Source: Epiperipatus broadwayi (lineage: Eukaryota; Onychophora; Udeonychophora; Euonychophora; Peripatidae). From it: 64,000 nucleotides of DNA. Below, in pieces: positions 1 through 12,165 of this stretch. Position 1 is the stretch's first letter. The number at the start of each line of letters is the position of its first letter. Position numbers and translations under genes: made by a program. The DNA lies in contig JAQFVV010012405.1 of assembly GCA_028023455.1 (NCBI GenBank), positions 2,669,149 to 2,733,148 of the forward strand. Reading direction: 5' to 3'. The notes beneath the pieces were generated by a model. That model saw only the letters and a list, made by a program, of their open reading frames with translations. It made no database searches and was not told the DNA's origin.

Positions 1-604
1 TTTTGAACTTTAGTTTTAAACTATTTTTATTCAGTTTTAAATTTTAATTATGATTTTACTTTTTTTAACTTTGCTTATGCTGGGTCAATTTATGGCACTT
101 TGGTGCCCAACTGGCTTCAATAAAGAGCTTTACTCTTGCTAGGTTTCTCTGGGTTTAAATACTTTTTAAACATATAACCTTTTAATACTACAGAGATAGA
201 TTGACCCTTCAAGCAGAGGGAGAATAGCATTGGTAGCAGAGCCATTAACCTACCTACTAGCAGAGTGAGCTATGCAAAGCATAATATGATCACATTTCCA
301 AACCATGGCCACCTTGACTGCCGGATTTAAACCCCTGCCATCCAAAATATTTTATTTTGAGGATCAACCTCAGGCATCAGATAATCATAAGTTATAGTAA
401 GCATGTGTAATATAATAGGCACAGAATAAAGCATCTAACATATTACATGACTATCTTACATTCTGTCTCAGGATCCAGTATATTTACTTAATGCATAAAA
501 TAATTCTACACTAATTTACTGGTGACGAAGTGATAAGAAAGAGAGAAATTAGATAAAATAAAAATTAAGCATACATCAGTATTTATTCATGCTCACACAT
601 ATAC
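1..604. other. No gene recognised; AT-rich sequence
   Basis: No reading frame of note and no repeat that I can match elsewhere in the window. An AATAAA hexamer near 118 and a B-box-like stretch on the minus strand near 320-335 are visible, but no A box is found at a sensible distance, so I do not call a SINE. Confidence 0.5.
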
Positions 605-624
605 AATATAAAATAACACAATAT

Positions 625-775
625 AATGTTAAATATATTAAATTTTTTAAGTGCTAGCAGATAATGTAATAATAACGTGAAAGGCTAAAACCTTCGACAG
701 AAGCACCTTAAAAATGTTTGTGACAGCCAATCAGATGCAATAATGACTACATGTGGAACACTCAATTCAAGAACA
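625..775 (+). repeat. Half copy of a foldback (MITE-like) repeat
   Basis: This stretch repeats, in the same orientation, the left arm of the foldback element at about 958-1210: both run from a TAAATATATTAAATTT segment through GTGAAAGGCTAAAACC and the GACAGCCAATCAGA segment to the ACTCAATTCAAGAACAC region. The offset is about 333 bp. Only one arm is present, so it may be a truncated copy or a tandem duplication. Confidence 0.6.
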
Positions 776-957
776 CATGCCAGAACTACCAGAAAAAGAT
801 GGGACCCACCTATGTCAGACTCAGCATTCTGAACTATGAGCATGAAGTTTAAAACACCTTCACATTTAATTCACTAAATCTTATATCTAAATAAACAATG
901 CAAAATCTTTCGATTTACAATGAACCGTTTTTCAAATCTAATGAAATGATAGTAACA

Positions 958-1210
958 AATGTAAATATATTAAATTTATTAAGCACTAACAGATAATCTA
1001 ATAATAATGTGAAAGGCTAAAACCTTTGACGGAAGTATCTTAAAATGCTTATGTGACACCCAATCAGACACAATAATGACTGCATATGGAACTCTTGTGT
1101 TCTTGAATTGAGAGTTCCATGTGCAGTCATTATTGCATCTGATTGGCTGTCACATAAGCATTTTTTAAGGTGCTTCTGTTGAAGCTTTTAGCCTTTCATA
1201 TTATTATTAC
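958..1210. repeat. Foldback MITE-like hairpin, about 210 bp palindrome
   Basis: The arms at about 1000-1095 and 1105-1210 are reverse complements with scattered mismatches: the left arm reads AGGCTAAAACCT...CTTATGTGACA...TAATGACTGCATATGGAACTCT and the right arm mirrors it back to AGCTTTTAGCCTTTCATATTATTATT. The loop is about 12 nt. No coding capacity. This architecture fits a non-autonomous DNA element, but no target duplication is clear, so superfamily is not assigned. Confidence 0.7.
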
Positions 1211-1351
1211 AATATAATATTGAAATTCAGAAAACAAAAAAATATGTGTAATTACTTAGGCTAAATTATAATAGTCATTCAGTAATTAATTTCATTTAAA
1301 ATAAATATAAAGTATCTATAGACCAGTATCAAAATGTATTTAGTTCTTTAA

Positions 1352-1585
1352 AGTATCTTTACCTGGGTTTTCATTTTTGTGCATTTTCCATTGGTTTCTG
1401 TTTCCATTAGTGTTTTTTTTATTCCAACCAGTTGGCTTTTTGGTTCTCCATCAATATTTTCCAAGTCTGAAGTATTTTTACCTGGTTTTCATTTTTGTGT
1501 TTTTCATTGGTTTTGGTTTACATTAATGTTTTTTTATTCCAACCAGTTTGCTTTTTGGTTCTCCACCAATGTCTTGGTTTCATTT
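1352..1585 (+). repeat. Diverged tandem duplication, period about 119 bp
   Basis: Two consecutive copies (about 1352-1470 and 1471-1585) share TTTCATTTTTGTG, CATTGGTTT, TTTATTCCAACCAGTT and GCTTTTTGGTTCTCCA in order. The short open frames across it are by-products of the T-rich repeat and I do not regard them as genes. Confidence 0.8.
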
Positions 1586-1589
1586 TTTG

Positions 1590-2460
1590 GATTAACAATA
1601 GGAGAGAGAAATTTGTGGCAGTATCGATTCACTATCTAGGCATTGTTTCAGGTATTGGTTCAGGCAAACACAGTTGATTTGGCAGAGGACTGGAGTTTTA
1701 GCAATGCATGTTGCTATTTCACTGGCATGTGCACTAAAGTGGTCCACAACAGTAATAACTGATCTGTTACTGCACTTAACATTCTCCAAATGCTAACTCT
1801 AAATTTTGAATTTTGTTCATACTGATAGCAATCCAACTGTACAGCGATAACACAAATCCGAGTAATGAACTATAGCCAAGATGCAACTTTTATATTCTTC
1901 TCTCTTTTGTTCCTTTTTTAATTATCTTTAATTAATCATAATTTAAATCTATATTTTAAATTAATTTTTACATTTCCTTAATTAATTGATTTTTACATTT
2001 CATTTTCATCTAATTTTTTGCTTAGATTAATCTATCTTGCTGATAAAATAATTTTTAGAGTTTTTTAATTAATGCAATTTTAATTCTTATCAGTCAGAAA
2101 TCATATAAAGTAATTATATTTTTGAAAGTTTTACAAACATTTATTTTTATTGACTAATTTTATTCTAACTTTACATATTTACTTATTTTTACTTTATAAA
2201 AGGAGTTTTTTTAAAACAAAAGAGAAAAAAACATTAAAATTTCTAATTCTATTTTAGATTTCTCCTCCACCCATTCTCAATAGTTTATTCTGTTTTAAAA
2301 GCAATCTTTGTATTTTACAAAATTGCATTTTAAAATCTACTTAAGTAATCCTATATTTTTTAAAATTATGAAACATGTAATGCTATATCTGCTAGCTTAT
2401 AATATAAAATTGCCATGCATTTATTTGATTCATTAAATTTTTTATACTTTTATTTGACAT
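1590..2460. other. No gene recognised; AT-rich sequence
   Basis: Nothing with recognisable coding or repeat structure. The 60-85 codon open frames are not similar to any family I know. Confidence 0.5.
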
Positions 2461-2465
2461 CATGA

Positions 2466-2557
2466 TGGTTTAGGATCCGCCTTTTATATATGATGTTTGT
2501 GCTATAAATGTGGTTTAGGATCCGCCTTTTATATATGATGTTTGTGCTATAAATGTG
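2466..2557 (+). repeat. Perfect 45-bp tandem duplication
   Basis: A 45-bp unit beginning TGGTTTAGGATCCGCC is present twice, at 2466-2510 and 2511-2555, without a visible difference. Identity implies either a very recent slippage or duplication event, or an assembly artefact. Confidence 0.95.
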
Positions 2558-2559
2558 TA

Positions 2560-3549
2560 AGACCATTCATGAGATAAATAATTAAAAAGATACGAGGAAA
2601 AAATATGAAAAAAGAAACAGTTAATACAAGCATTGAAATAAACAAATAATGAAAATGTATGTGTTATGGATATATTAGGTTTTAAATTATATACATATTA
2701 GGTAATGTCTTATCTTTCTCCTTTTGATATTGGTCAGGTTATTGCACAATCAAGTGTATTATGAATGAAGATATTTCTTCTTTATATTACTTGTCAACAT
2801 TAGTATTGAATCTTTCTGCCCCTATATTAAAGTAAAGAAAACAAAATTATAATATTTAATATACAAATAAATAATATAGATGACATTAACTTTAACTTCG
2901 CTTTAACATTTGTGTAGTGAAATATCTCAACGACTTGTTCAATTAATCCATTGTGGTTTATTTACATTTAGATAGTAGCTCATAAGTGTTGTAGAACATC
3001 CATCAGGTTGATTGTCTTTAATAGCCCCAGAATTGATGTTTTGAAATGTAGAGTTATAAGATACCTTCATTATGAATTGGCTTGATTTTTATAGGTATAG
3101 GTGTAAAGTGATGGGCCAATTCCTTCCCAAATCTTGACAAGTCACTGTATGTTTGTTTTCACTATTAATTATATTTGCTTTAGTTGTTTGTTTTGAGTGG
3201 AGTATTGTCAATGTCATTGTATACTTTCAGATTTAGGTTTTGTGATCTATAGTAGGGAATTAATGATAATTTTAGAAATTTGAACACTTTTACTTTGCTT
3301 ACCAAGATTTTAATTTTAAATTCTTTATTTAGTTATACTGAGTTGTTTACATTTACCTCACTTATATATGGGTTTTGATAATATTGCCACTTAAACTTGA
3401 TCGAAACTTGTCTTCAAACTTTAACTTCAACTCTTTTGCATAGGAAATTGTAGGTTCTTCCATAGGTAATAAATTTTTACTTTTCATTTTACAAAAGCAT
3501 GTTCATGCCCATTGTTTTTCTTCATTGTTGACATTATCTTTACTGAGTA
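2560..3549. other. No gene recognised; AT-rich sequence
   Basis: Unassigned AT-rich DNA; no long frame, no inverted or direct repeat noticed. Confidence 0.5.
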
Positions 3550-4294
3550 TTAACCATTGCTGCATGAATTCTGTTTGGCCAAGTGATTTAAACTCTAAAC
3601 TTTTGATTGGTCAATTACAGAATCAGCAGTAAAAATATATTCATTTTTTAATATTATATTCATTTTAGTTTCATTTGTAAAAAGTATATTAATAATTTGT
3701 CAGATGTTGAAAGTGAATGAAAGTTTTTTCAAAATTAAATTTCTATTTATAATTATAAAACTATTCGATAGCGAAAATGTAAAATGAAGTTCGTAACAAA
3801 TTACAAAGGGTTTAGGGGTCATTGATTTCTTTCTCAATTTATATTAGTGTCTAAGTAAAATTTTTTTAAATAAAATCTTACTATTTTGTTACTAAAATCT
3901 TACTAGTTTTGTAAAAATAATTATATTTTTAGCATGTTTTATATAAATACGTTGTAATATATAAAAAAATAGTTAAAACACTCTAAAACCATTATTTCAT
4001 TTTCAAAATCAAAACAAAGAAGTTGGAGAAGTGAAAGTTATTGACAGGTGCTTATTCATTGTTTGTGATGAGAATCAACCATTCAGCATCAATGAAGGTC
4101 TGCTGTCTCTCTTTGTTATAATTTTGAATGCCTACATTATTGATTTTTGCTTGTAAAATAATTCAAGAGAGGGTAGCATCTTACGGTATTTTTTAAGCTT
4201 TAAAATGAGCCTAAATATGCTATTATAATGTAAAAACTGCCTAATTAGAGTGAGTTAAAGCCATGTATGCATTAACTTGAGACAACCGGGTTAA
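3550..4294 (+). mobile_element. piggyBac-like MITE, copy 1 (TTAA-bounded)
   Basis: First of three copies of a repeat whose ends sit at TTAA tetranucleotides (3550-3553 and 4291-4294). Shared internal landmarks with the copies at 41787-42563 and 52091-52862 are TTCTGTTTGGC, TTTTGATTGGTCAATTACAG, AAAAAGTATATTAATAATTT, AAAATAATTCAAGAGAGGG and ACTTGAGACA. Outer ends read TTAACC(A/C) inward from both sides. TTAA duplications and TTAAC(C/T)(C/T) ends are typical of piggyBac-type transposons. No transposase is encoded, so it is non-autonomous. CpGs present in the 42 kb copy are mostly lost here. Confidence 0.7.
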
Positions 4295-4299
4295 GAGTT

Positions 4300-4970
4300 A
4301 ATGTAAATAATTTGTTAATACAAATTCGAAAAGAAAATTTATATTAATATTATTTTTTATTTGATTTTTCTCTACTTTAATATTATTATTATTTTTTATT
4401 TTTTGATCATGTTCATTCACCCTATCTAATAGGTGTTGTATTGTGCTTGCTATCATAACACATTTAATAATAGTGGTTGTAAGTGGTTAGTTGTCATATC
4501 TGTTTGACATATTTAGTTTAAATCTTTGTTTATTGTTTGTTTAGATTAGGATTTTAAATGTAGGTTGTAGTTATTGGTTTGTCAATTTGTATGCCCTAAT
4601 AATCTGGTAATTAATGAGTAATGCTAACATCATGGGTCTTGAATTAAGATTGGGCTCATGGTGTGTACTAGGTATTGGAAGGGGTGTTGGAAGTATCTGT
4701 AACAATCTATATGAAATTAAAGAAAATTTTGGGAATACTGTGTATCAATCCTTCACATTGAGAAATTCCATAATCAGCATTAGATAATCTGTTTAAAGTC
4801 TATAAAGATATGTCTATTTACTGATACACAAATGCTCTCTGCAGAAAATGCTTTGGAACACTTTGATGAACTCTTGTGTCTTAAGTAATATCAAGAAAAG
4901 TGTGAATTAGTCTTTTTATTAGATATTTTATTAGGAAGCTATTGAATCATAGTTTGATAAATATTAATTT
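4300..4970. other. No gene recognised; AT-rich sequence
   Basis: Unassigned AT-rich DNA with slightly higher complexity at 4600-4870, but no frame or repeat that I can support. Confidence 0.45.
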
Positions 4971-4974
4971 TGAC

Positions 4975-5150
4975 TAACATCCTGCTCAACATCACATGAT
5001 CACCATTTCTTATGCTTGCTCATAAGTGTTATTAAAACAGGCAAAACTCTCCATACAGTAGCACTCAGTGCAAGCCATTGATTTCTCTGGCTTGCACTGA
5101 GTGACACTACTGTATCAAGATTTTTTCCTGTTTTAGTAACATCCTGCTCA
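4975..5150 (-). mobile_element. Foldback element with 14-bp target duplication
   Basis: A 148 bp insertion (4989-5136) flanked by the perfect 14-bp direct repeat TAACATCCTGCTCA (4975-4988 and 5137-5150). It begins AACATCACATGATCAC, then carries AAAACAGGCAAAACTC, a hairpin whose arms are CACTCAGTGCAAGCCA and TGGCTTGCACTGAGTG, and a second TCCTGTTTTA. It belongs to the same family as 9256-9449 and 34726-35058, in the opposite orientation. Target duplications of 12-14 bp that vary between copies point to target-primed retroposition rather than cut-and-paste transposition. Confidence 0.8.
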
Positions 5151-5159
5151 TTTATGGCT

Positions 5160-6255
5160 AAAAATATTTTGATGAGAACACAATTATTGTTTAATAAATG
5201 CCTCCTTAGTCAAGAAATAATTGTAATTAAACCTATCCTGATGTGTAATAATTATAGTAAACAAATTATAAACAAAACTTTATAGTAGTAATAACAAGAG
5301 AAATAAAAATAGTGAAATTAAAATAATTTTTTTTTGTCTGAACATAACGTAATTTGGCTTACATTAGAGAAGTCACTAGTAAGATCAACAGAACAAATTT
5401 GAACATTTTTTCTTTATATATACCTTAAACACTGAGTACTTTTACAGCATCTAAGTGTCTATGAAATTTCATATTTTTGATGATCAAAAAGATATGTAGA
5501 TTAATCAAATAGACATATTAGTGTAAAAGTTAGGATAAAATGCTTTCAATGAAAAGTCAATTATTCTACTTAACATTTTTTAGATATTGGCCATGCCTTT
5601 GATTTTGGTAACACTAAAATACTAATTAGCTTGACGAAATATAATTTACAAACTTGAGAGAGTCTGTTGAAATTTTTATGAGACTTAAAATTAGTATGAA
5701 AGTATTATTTTATCCTCCCTCTGACTTGTAGCAATATTTAAAAAAAAAAAATCAATGCACCATGAAATAAAAACAATACAATAACTTTTGTCAATCTTTC
5801 TCCAACTATAATTTGCACACTGACTCATTATTATTTTTGATGCAGTAGTATTTCACAATAGTCTTGATAGAATGAATGAGATTTAAAATATTGACACCAT
5901 ATTTCCATGGAGAGGGTTTCTGTCTCTGTACATAGGGATATTTTCAGACTTTAATCAGGATTCCTTGACAACTGATTATATTTCAATGCAAATAATTGCT
6001 TCACAGCATTTCCCAACTTATTTTTTAATCTCATCTTTTATCCATGAAAATCTTTTATTATATGTATAGATGAAATAACTTTTAAATAACTTACTATAAG
6101 GTAAAAGCTTCTCCAACAATCTCTAATAGAGAAAAGGTGAAGTAGAAAACATTATTCATTTGGTGGCACAGTTTGTGTGATAGTCCATTTTTGTTGGAAA
6201 TGAAAATGGAATATCTTAGGAGTAGCTACATATCTGTTTACCAATCTGTATTGGA
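5160..6255. other. No gene recognised; AT-rich sequence
   Basis: Unassigned AT-rich DNA; no recognisable feature. Confidence 0.5.
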
Positions 6256-6259
6256 TGTA

Positions 6260-6397
6260 TAGTTAACTGGTTTTGTACTTTGAACAAAAAAAAGATCAAT
6301 CAAAATTGGATCCTTAAAAATTTTCATGGCTAGTTAACTGGTTTTGTTCTTTGAATAAAAAAAAAGATCAATCAAAATTGGATCCTTAAAAATTTTC
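6260..6397 (+). repeat. Tandem duplication, period about 71 bp
   Basis: Two adjacent copies of a unit starting AGTTAACTGGTTTTGT and ending GGATCCTTAAAAATTTTC (6260-6325, 6331-6397), differing mainly in the length of the A-run and a couple of substitutions. Confidence 0.9.
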
Positions 6398-6399
6398 TT

Positions 6400-9242
6400 T
6401 TCAAGTTTTACCTCCAGAATGAAATCTAAGCCATGAGAATGGAAGCGAATGTAGTATGGCTACATCACAGAGGCCCTTCATATACATATATAATAAGGTT
6501 TTTAATGTAAATATGATTCTAATATTTTTATTTACAAAGGAACACCGATCAATCTATGTTTATATGTTTTAATTATTTCTTCATGTTTTTTTTTTGTTTG
6601 TTATTTATTTATTGTTACTGTAGTCAATATTAAATAAAATTAATGTTTAAAATTTCACCTTTTTGTTTTGTTTGTATTTCTCTCTATTTATTCTTTACAC
6701 TATTGTAAATAAAAGAGTGATGTAATGCAAGAGAAGTGAAAATTTATTTTAATAAATTAATAATGAACATATATATAATCAATTAATTTGCTTTTATATT
6801 GTGCACACATATACGTATATGTAGATACATGTTGAACGCTATACCTGTAATTTACTTAGTAAATGTTAATTTAATTTAATGCACCTGATAACAGTTGTTT
6901 GAGCATTAGATTTTACTTTGGATGAGAAAACTCTTTTAGTAGGTGACTTCAAGAATGGACTGTTTTGCATAATGGCCTCCTTGATAAAGTTTGATCATTG
7001 GTGATAACTTGTTGCCTTCTTATTTCAAGCCTTCACATCCTCCAGACAGCTTTAATGGAATAACATCAAGAGTTGATTTTATCACAAGGCTGTCACATGA
7101 TTTTTAATAATATTTTCCTGTAGGACTTCAGGTCATCAATCAGAAGTGAAAGGAATAGAATGTTGGAAAATTAAGGGTGGCAAGAAAGAGAGAGGAAAAC
7201 GAATCTTTTGGTTATAAAAAAAATCAAAAGAGAAGAGGGGGGGGGGAGAATCACTGTGAATGCTTTCAGAACTTCTCTTTAAAATGAATCAAATGTCTTT
7301 TTCATGTTCTGGAAATTGGTCCAGTCTTCTCTCGAATTATATGGATTATTAAATAAGCCCAGAGATCTTTAGTTAAAATTGGGGAAATGGGAAATTTTGT
7401 ACTGGGTCCTGTTTATTTTTAAATACTCTTATTGTGGATTAAATTACAGTGAGTGAATGATGAAACATTTCTTTCTATATATAAGACATCATTTTAATAC
7501 TTTACATATATATAAATTGTAATAGTATAAATTATTTAGATAGTATTTTTTGAGAAATAATAACAAAAAATGTTTTTTCCTAATGTTAAATTCTATATTA
7601 AAAAGAATATTAATAGTAATAAGAATAGATAACATTATATAATAGTATTTTTTAGCAATTTTGTTGATTTTAAAATATGAATTTAATATTTGATATTGTT
7701 CAATTTTTTATAGTTACGCTCCTGAAAATTATAAAATAACATTGCGTTATTTTATTTGTAGTTAAGGTCTATGGAAGGGAAAGTAGCAATAATTTTTTCC
7801 CATAGTAACTTTAAGCATTACTACTTATAATCCAAATTCATTAGAAGTTAAAAGTCTGTCTTTCTATAATGATTTTTATTGGATTGACGTTAATACTAAA
7901 ATACTATCAACTAATGAATTTATTATTGCTATGAAAAAAGATTTAAAAGACTAACCAGTATGCAGTTTTTTTTATAGATTTTAAGAGCTGATTTATTTAC
8001 TGAAGGTTTGAGACTTAGAAGTCGGTTTGCCAAGAAAATAGAAGAGTACAGTATTTGCAATATAATATATTAAATACAATTGATCTTAAAAGTTTCAATT
8101 GTTTTGGAAATGGATGAATGTTTAATGTTACAGTGATATCATGTCACAAATCTTGTTTTATTTACTTATGACTATGGAAGAATAATAAAAATTATCATCA
8201 TTATTAAAATACATTACAAATTGTTATGACCATTCTATTTGTGGAAGAAAAAAGAAGAAATTAAAATATTAGGCATTAATATTGTGGTTGTTAAACCAAT
8301 CCATGGATACTTGACATTTTGGAATGCTATCTTATATCTTGTGTAGCGATCATTGATTCAACACCTTTCCTAATTTATATTCTCTATTATATTTTATTTT
8401 CGACCATATTTTTCAAATGAAAGCAATCACTATTATGATTTTTAAAAATCATTATAATATAAATGGAGTCTGCCTGTTTTATAAAACTATGCTCATATTC
8501 ATCATAAAATACTTCTTTAAAAAGTCTGGGTTTAGAGGAACTGTTCTCCATTTGCAATATCTAATTTATACTTTACAGAATTATACAATATGTATTATTT
8601 TGTCAGATCTCATGTAAGATATATTAGAATTATTTATAGAGTATATTAGATATTGTTCACTTATATAATTATAGGGCAATTCTTGATAAATATTGTAAAT
8701 CTCATTTAGATCCTAGATTTTCTGTTATAAATACATGAGTATCTACTAAATTTAGCAATTAATTATATCACATTTTCTCAAAACTTCCAGTTGGAAGTAC
8801 TTAGTTATAATGCTCTAAAATTATTTAATATATTTGTGCAAAAATGTTTTTTTTGAACTTAACTAACATCAATTATTTATCTTTTAAAAATGTATACATC
8901 AATATATTAAATAATATTTTGTGTTCTTGTATTTCCCTTTTTTTAAACATTGTTTTATACTTTATTTGTTATATTTTAAACTTCTCACTCAATATTTATT
9001 TTGTATGTAATTTATATTACTGTATTATTTACTTGTTTATTGAATAAATAAAAAAATTAAAAAATTTCATGCACAATTCAATAAAAATGACTTTTGTCAT
9101 AGTAAACATTGAAAACCATATCAAATAACCATATGATATTACCAAATTTTTTTAGAATTTTATAGAGCATTCTTAAATGAATTTTACTGTAGTTTTTGTA
9201 TTAACTTTAAAGAGGATTTATGACTCATTTCATGCATGTAAG
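6400..9242. other. No gene recognised; long AT-rich stretch
   Basis: No gene supported. A run of ten G occurs at 7237-7246 in an otherwise AT-rich background. Open frames of 66-67 codons at 8417-8617 and 8844-9047 encode Phe/Ile/Asn/Tyr-rich products expected from AT-rich noncoding DNA. Confidence 0.5.
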
Positions 9243-9462
9243 TAATTTAATTTTAAAATAGGCAAAACTCTCTCCATACAGTAGTGCCACTCAAAGGAAG
9301 ACAGAGTAATCAATGGATGCACAAGCCTTTTGGCATTCATTGATTACTTTGTCTTGCTTTGAGTGGCATTGTATAGAGAGAGTTTTGCCTATTTTAACAA
9401 CAGTTATGAGCAAGCATGGGAACTAGTGATCATGTGATGTTTAAAGGTTTAATTTAATTTTA
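9243..9462 (+). mobile_element. Foldback element with 13-bp target duplication
   Basis: Insertion at about 9256-9449 bounded by the perfect 13-bp direct repeat TAATTTAATTTTA (9243-9255, 9450-9462). It starts AAAATAGGCAAAACTCTC, folds through arms containing GTGCCACTCAAAG and CTTTGAGTGGCA with an ATCAATGGATGC/GCATTCATTGAT inner stem, returns with GAGAGTTTTGCCTATTTT, and ends with GATCATGTGATGTTT. Same family as 4989-5136 and 34726-35058; this copy lacks the central hammerhead-like cores of the 34.7 kb copy. Confidence 0.8.
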
Positions 9463-9589
9463 GTAGTAAACCATCATTATTAAGAAATATTCTGTGTTAT
9501 AACTTGTTAAATGCAGCATCAGTATAATATCTTGGTTTGTCTTTCTGTCTTAGAAAGTCATTTTAAAATTAATTCCTGTTCTTATTTTG

Positions 9590-11710
9590 ATACACAATCA
9601 AGTTAGAAATTACTAAAAGTTCTTCTGCCATCATTATCTTATAAAGAATTTTTTGCTTTTGAATACTAATTATTAAATCTCAATATTTATATCTTGTAAT
9701 CAGGACATTGAGAACAATCTGTAGATCTTATGAATTAGCAAAAGTAGCACAATTATTGGCATACTGTAAGTCTAGAAATTAAGAAGATAATGTTCTTTAT
9801 TTTGTTTGAGTTAGTTTAAATTAAAAATGTCACCTTCAAACCTTATTCCATCGTAATATTTTCATCATGAATCCTTCTATAAAATGTTGTCCAGTTGACG
9901 GGGGTATTTATCATTAATAACAATTTTCATTTCAAATACCTTTAATTTTTCTTCATATTAGGAAGTGTTTTCTGTTTCATTCCATCATATTGAAGCCATA
10001 TAATATGAACAAAACATCAGAATATAACTAGTTAATTTCAATCACTGATACTATAAACCCGTTAATTTAATTTATTTGGATGCTTTGATCATATTAGTAA
10101 TAGCAATATATAAATTGCAATTTTGCTTCTTTTTTTTTTTTTTGCTTGACAATCTAAAACTACATTAATTTTTTGGTAACCATTTGTCTACAATTGAAAC
10201 AACCTATTTAAAAAAAATCTTTAAAAATATTTTTATTAATGTTTATGACAGCAGTATTTTCCAATTATTACTACAATCTTTTTGTTCTCCTTAGTATTAT
10301 AAATTGGCACAATATAAGCATCTTCAATATCTGTTGATATAATTTCACGAGTTTCATATATATTTTAAAAAATTATATTTTGGAACTAATATGTCATCAC
10401 TGTATTTTAATTTTTTCCCCAAGAATTTCATAAGGTCACCAAATCTTTTTGTTTTTAAAATTATTAAACTGAATTTCTGTTCATAATATCATGATGATTA
10501 TTTACAAAAGTGTCATTCATGTATTTAATAGGATCGTAGCATCAATTTTCAGATTTTTTGTATTAAAAGAATTTTAAATGATCATTCTCAGTGAATGATT
10601 GTAGTTCTTTTGCAGTTTTAATCTGCCAATAATTTTTAAGCCTTTTTGGAAATTAATTGAAATTCTTTTTTAAATTATGTATTACTTATGAAACTTCATA
10701 TTTAATTTATTATTCTGCTAAACAGGAAATATCTCATGTTTTTTAATCCATCAGATCATAAAGAATCATTGTCAGAGAATCAGTCAGATTTTTTTTTAAA
10801 TATTGAATAGAAAACTAGATTTTTTTTGGAATCCACTGCACATACTTTAAAAGTAGATCATGTCTAACCAATATAATAATATTCAAAATCCAAAATAGCA
10901 ATATTAGTATTTAATAATCGTTGCAATTTGGCATATGTAGTACATTTAAAAAAAAAATGAAAATCTAATTTTCTAACAGTATTACTGGACAAAGTCTATT
11001 TTTTAATGCATCTCAATTTTGGAGTGTATTACTTTATGATATGCCAAAAATCTGCTCTTATAAGTTTTTGTTTACAGGAACTTTTTTTTTGCTTTCTGAC
11101 TCTTAAATGTATTTCATTATATGTCACTGTTTTAAACAAAGTTGTTTCAAAGTTTCTTTATTTTCTTCTAAATTAAGTATCTGTTATTGTAAATAAAAAT
11201 GGAATGTGAAAATTTAATAGCCATTTGAGTTTAGAATTCTAACAACATTATTTTTAATAACTTGTTTTTTGTTACAACTATTAAGGATATTAAAATCTCC
11301 TAGAATAAAAATTTATTTTTTAAATAGTATCTTTGTCAGTTAATATCCCTATTCAATAAGGAATAAGAGCTTTTTTTTTTTTAAACTCTCTGAATTTAAT
11401 ATTGGAACATAAACACTGATAAAATTAGGCAAAAGTTATTTCTCATTTTCTCGATTTTTAAGTAAATTTTTAATGCTTTGATCTTTATTGATATATCTAA
11501 ATATTTCAAGTATAGAAGATATAAAATTATATCTTTTAACAAATGCAACATTATGTAGTTTCCTTTTCTTTAATGATCTGCTCTTCAAAAAATTCTATGG
11601 GTATGATGAGTTTCACTAGGAGCAGTTATATCAATCTTAAATCTTGACAGCTTATTCCAGAATTGAAAAGTTCACATTTCATTCTTTGTAGTCATATTTG
11701 TAAAAGAAAA
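9590..11710 (-). pseudogene. Decayed CR1/jockey-like LINE (endonuclease + RT)
   Basis: Heavily mutated non-LTR retrotransposon read on the minus strand. On conceptual reading from about 11700 down, a segment near 11660-11580 resembles the start of an APE-type endonuclease (LSRFKIDI, SETH), a segment near 11440-11390 resembles SVYVPILNSE, and one near 11300 gives GDFN, the endonuclease catalytic core motif. Near 9790-9750 the reverse-transcriptase segment DLQYANNCATFA replaces the usual YADD box. Frameshifts and stops interrupt all domains. The part at 9600-9890 is homologous to 45960-46130, the second copy of the same family. Clade is inferred from motif style (CR1/jockey group) and is not certain; the element is inactive. 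Confidence 0.65.
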
Positions 11711-11714
11711 CATT

Positions 11715-12050
11715 GTTATTACTGCCATTATTCTTTTTTTATTATCATCAATCCTTTTACAATTACTTTTAGTATTTTCATGAGTGATTGTCCAGGCATG
11801 GGAATGTAGTTAGATCACACAAAGTAGATCATATTTTAGACCATCATTTTAAAATCCTACTACTTTCACTGAAACTACCAGAAAAATAAAACGTGACTAA
11901 TATTTTCTAGATGTGGAAAAAGTAGGTGGCCAGAATTTATTCATTTATATGAATTGATATTATGAATAGGATTCTCTTGGTTGAGGAAAATGATAAATTT
12001 TGATTTAGAACAAAAAGTCAAGTTTAAGACATTCCTTGGTTAAATAATAA
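11715..12050. other. No gene recognised; AT-rich sequence
   Basis: Unassigned sequence between the LINE remnant and the SINE pair. Confidence 0.45.
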
Positions 12051-12054
12051 CAAT

Positions 12055-12165
12055 AATCAAGTGGCAAGTACTGGGAGAGATAACAGGAATCGATCTCAGA
12101 AATTTACAATCCAGAGCCTGACACTCTACCACTGCAATAAACTATACAGGGAAGTAAATGTTCAA
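12055..12165 (-). mobile_element. tRNA-derived SINE, unit 1
   Basis: On the minus strand an A-box-like TTGCAGTGGTAGAGTG is followed by a B-box-like GATCGATTCC, the arrangement of an internal RNA polymerase III promoter. The same head occurs at 33800-33900 (minus). An open frame of 65 codons spans it on the plus strand but has no support as a gene. Confidence 0.65.

Noticed and set aside
190-345. Possible minus-strand SINE with B-box GGGTTTAAATCCGG
   Set aside because: No A box within a plausible distance and no second copy in the window.
8417-9047. Open frames of 66-67 codons on the plus strand
   Set aside because: Products are Phe/Ile/Asn/Tyr/Cys-rich with no motif, as expected by chance in AT-rich DNA; no promoter or splice context.
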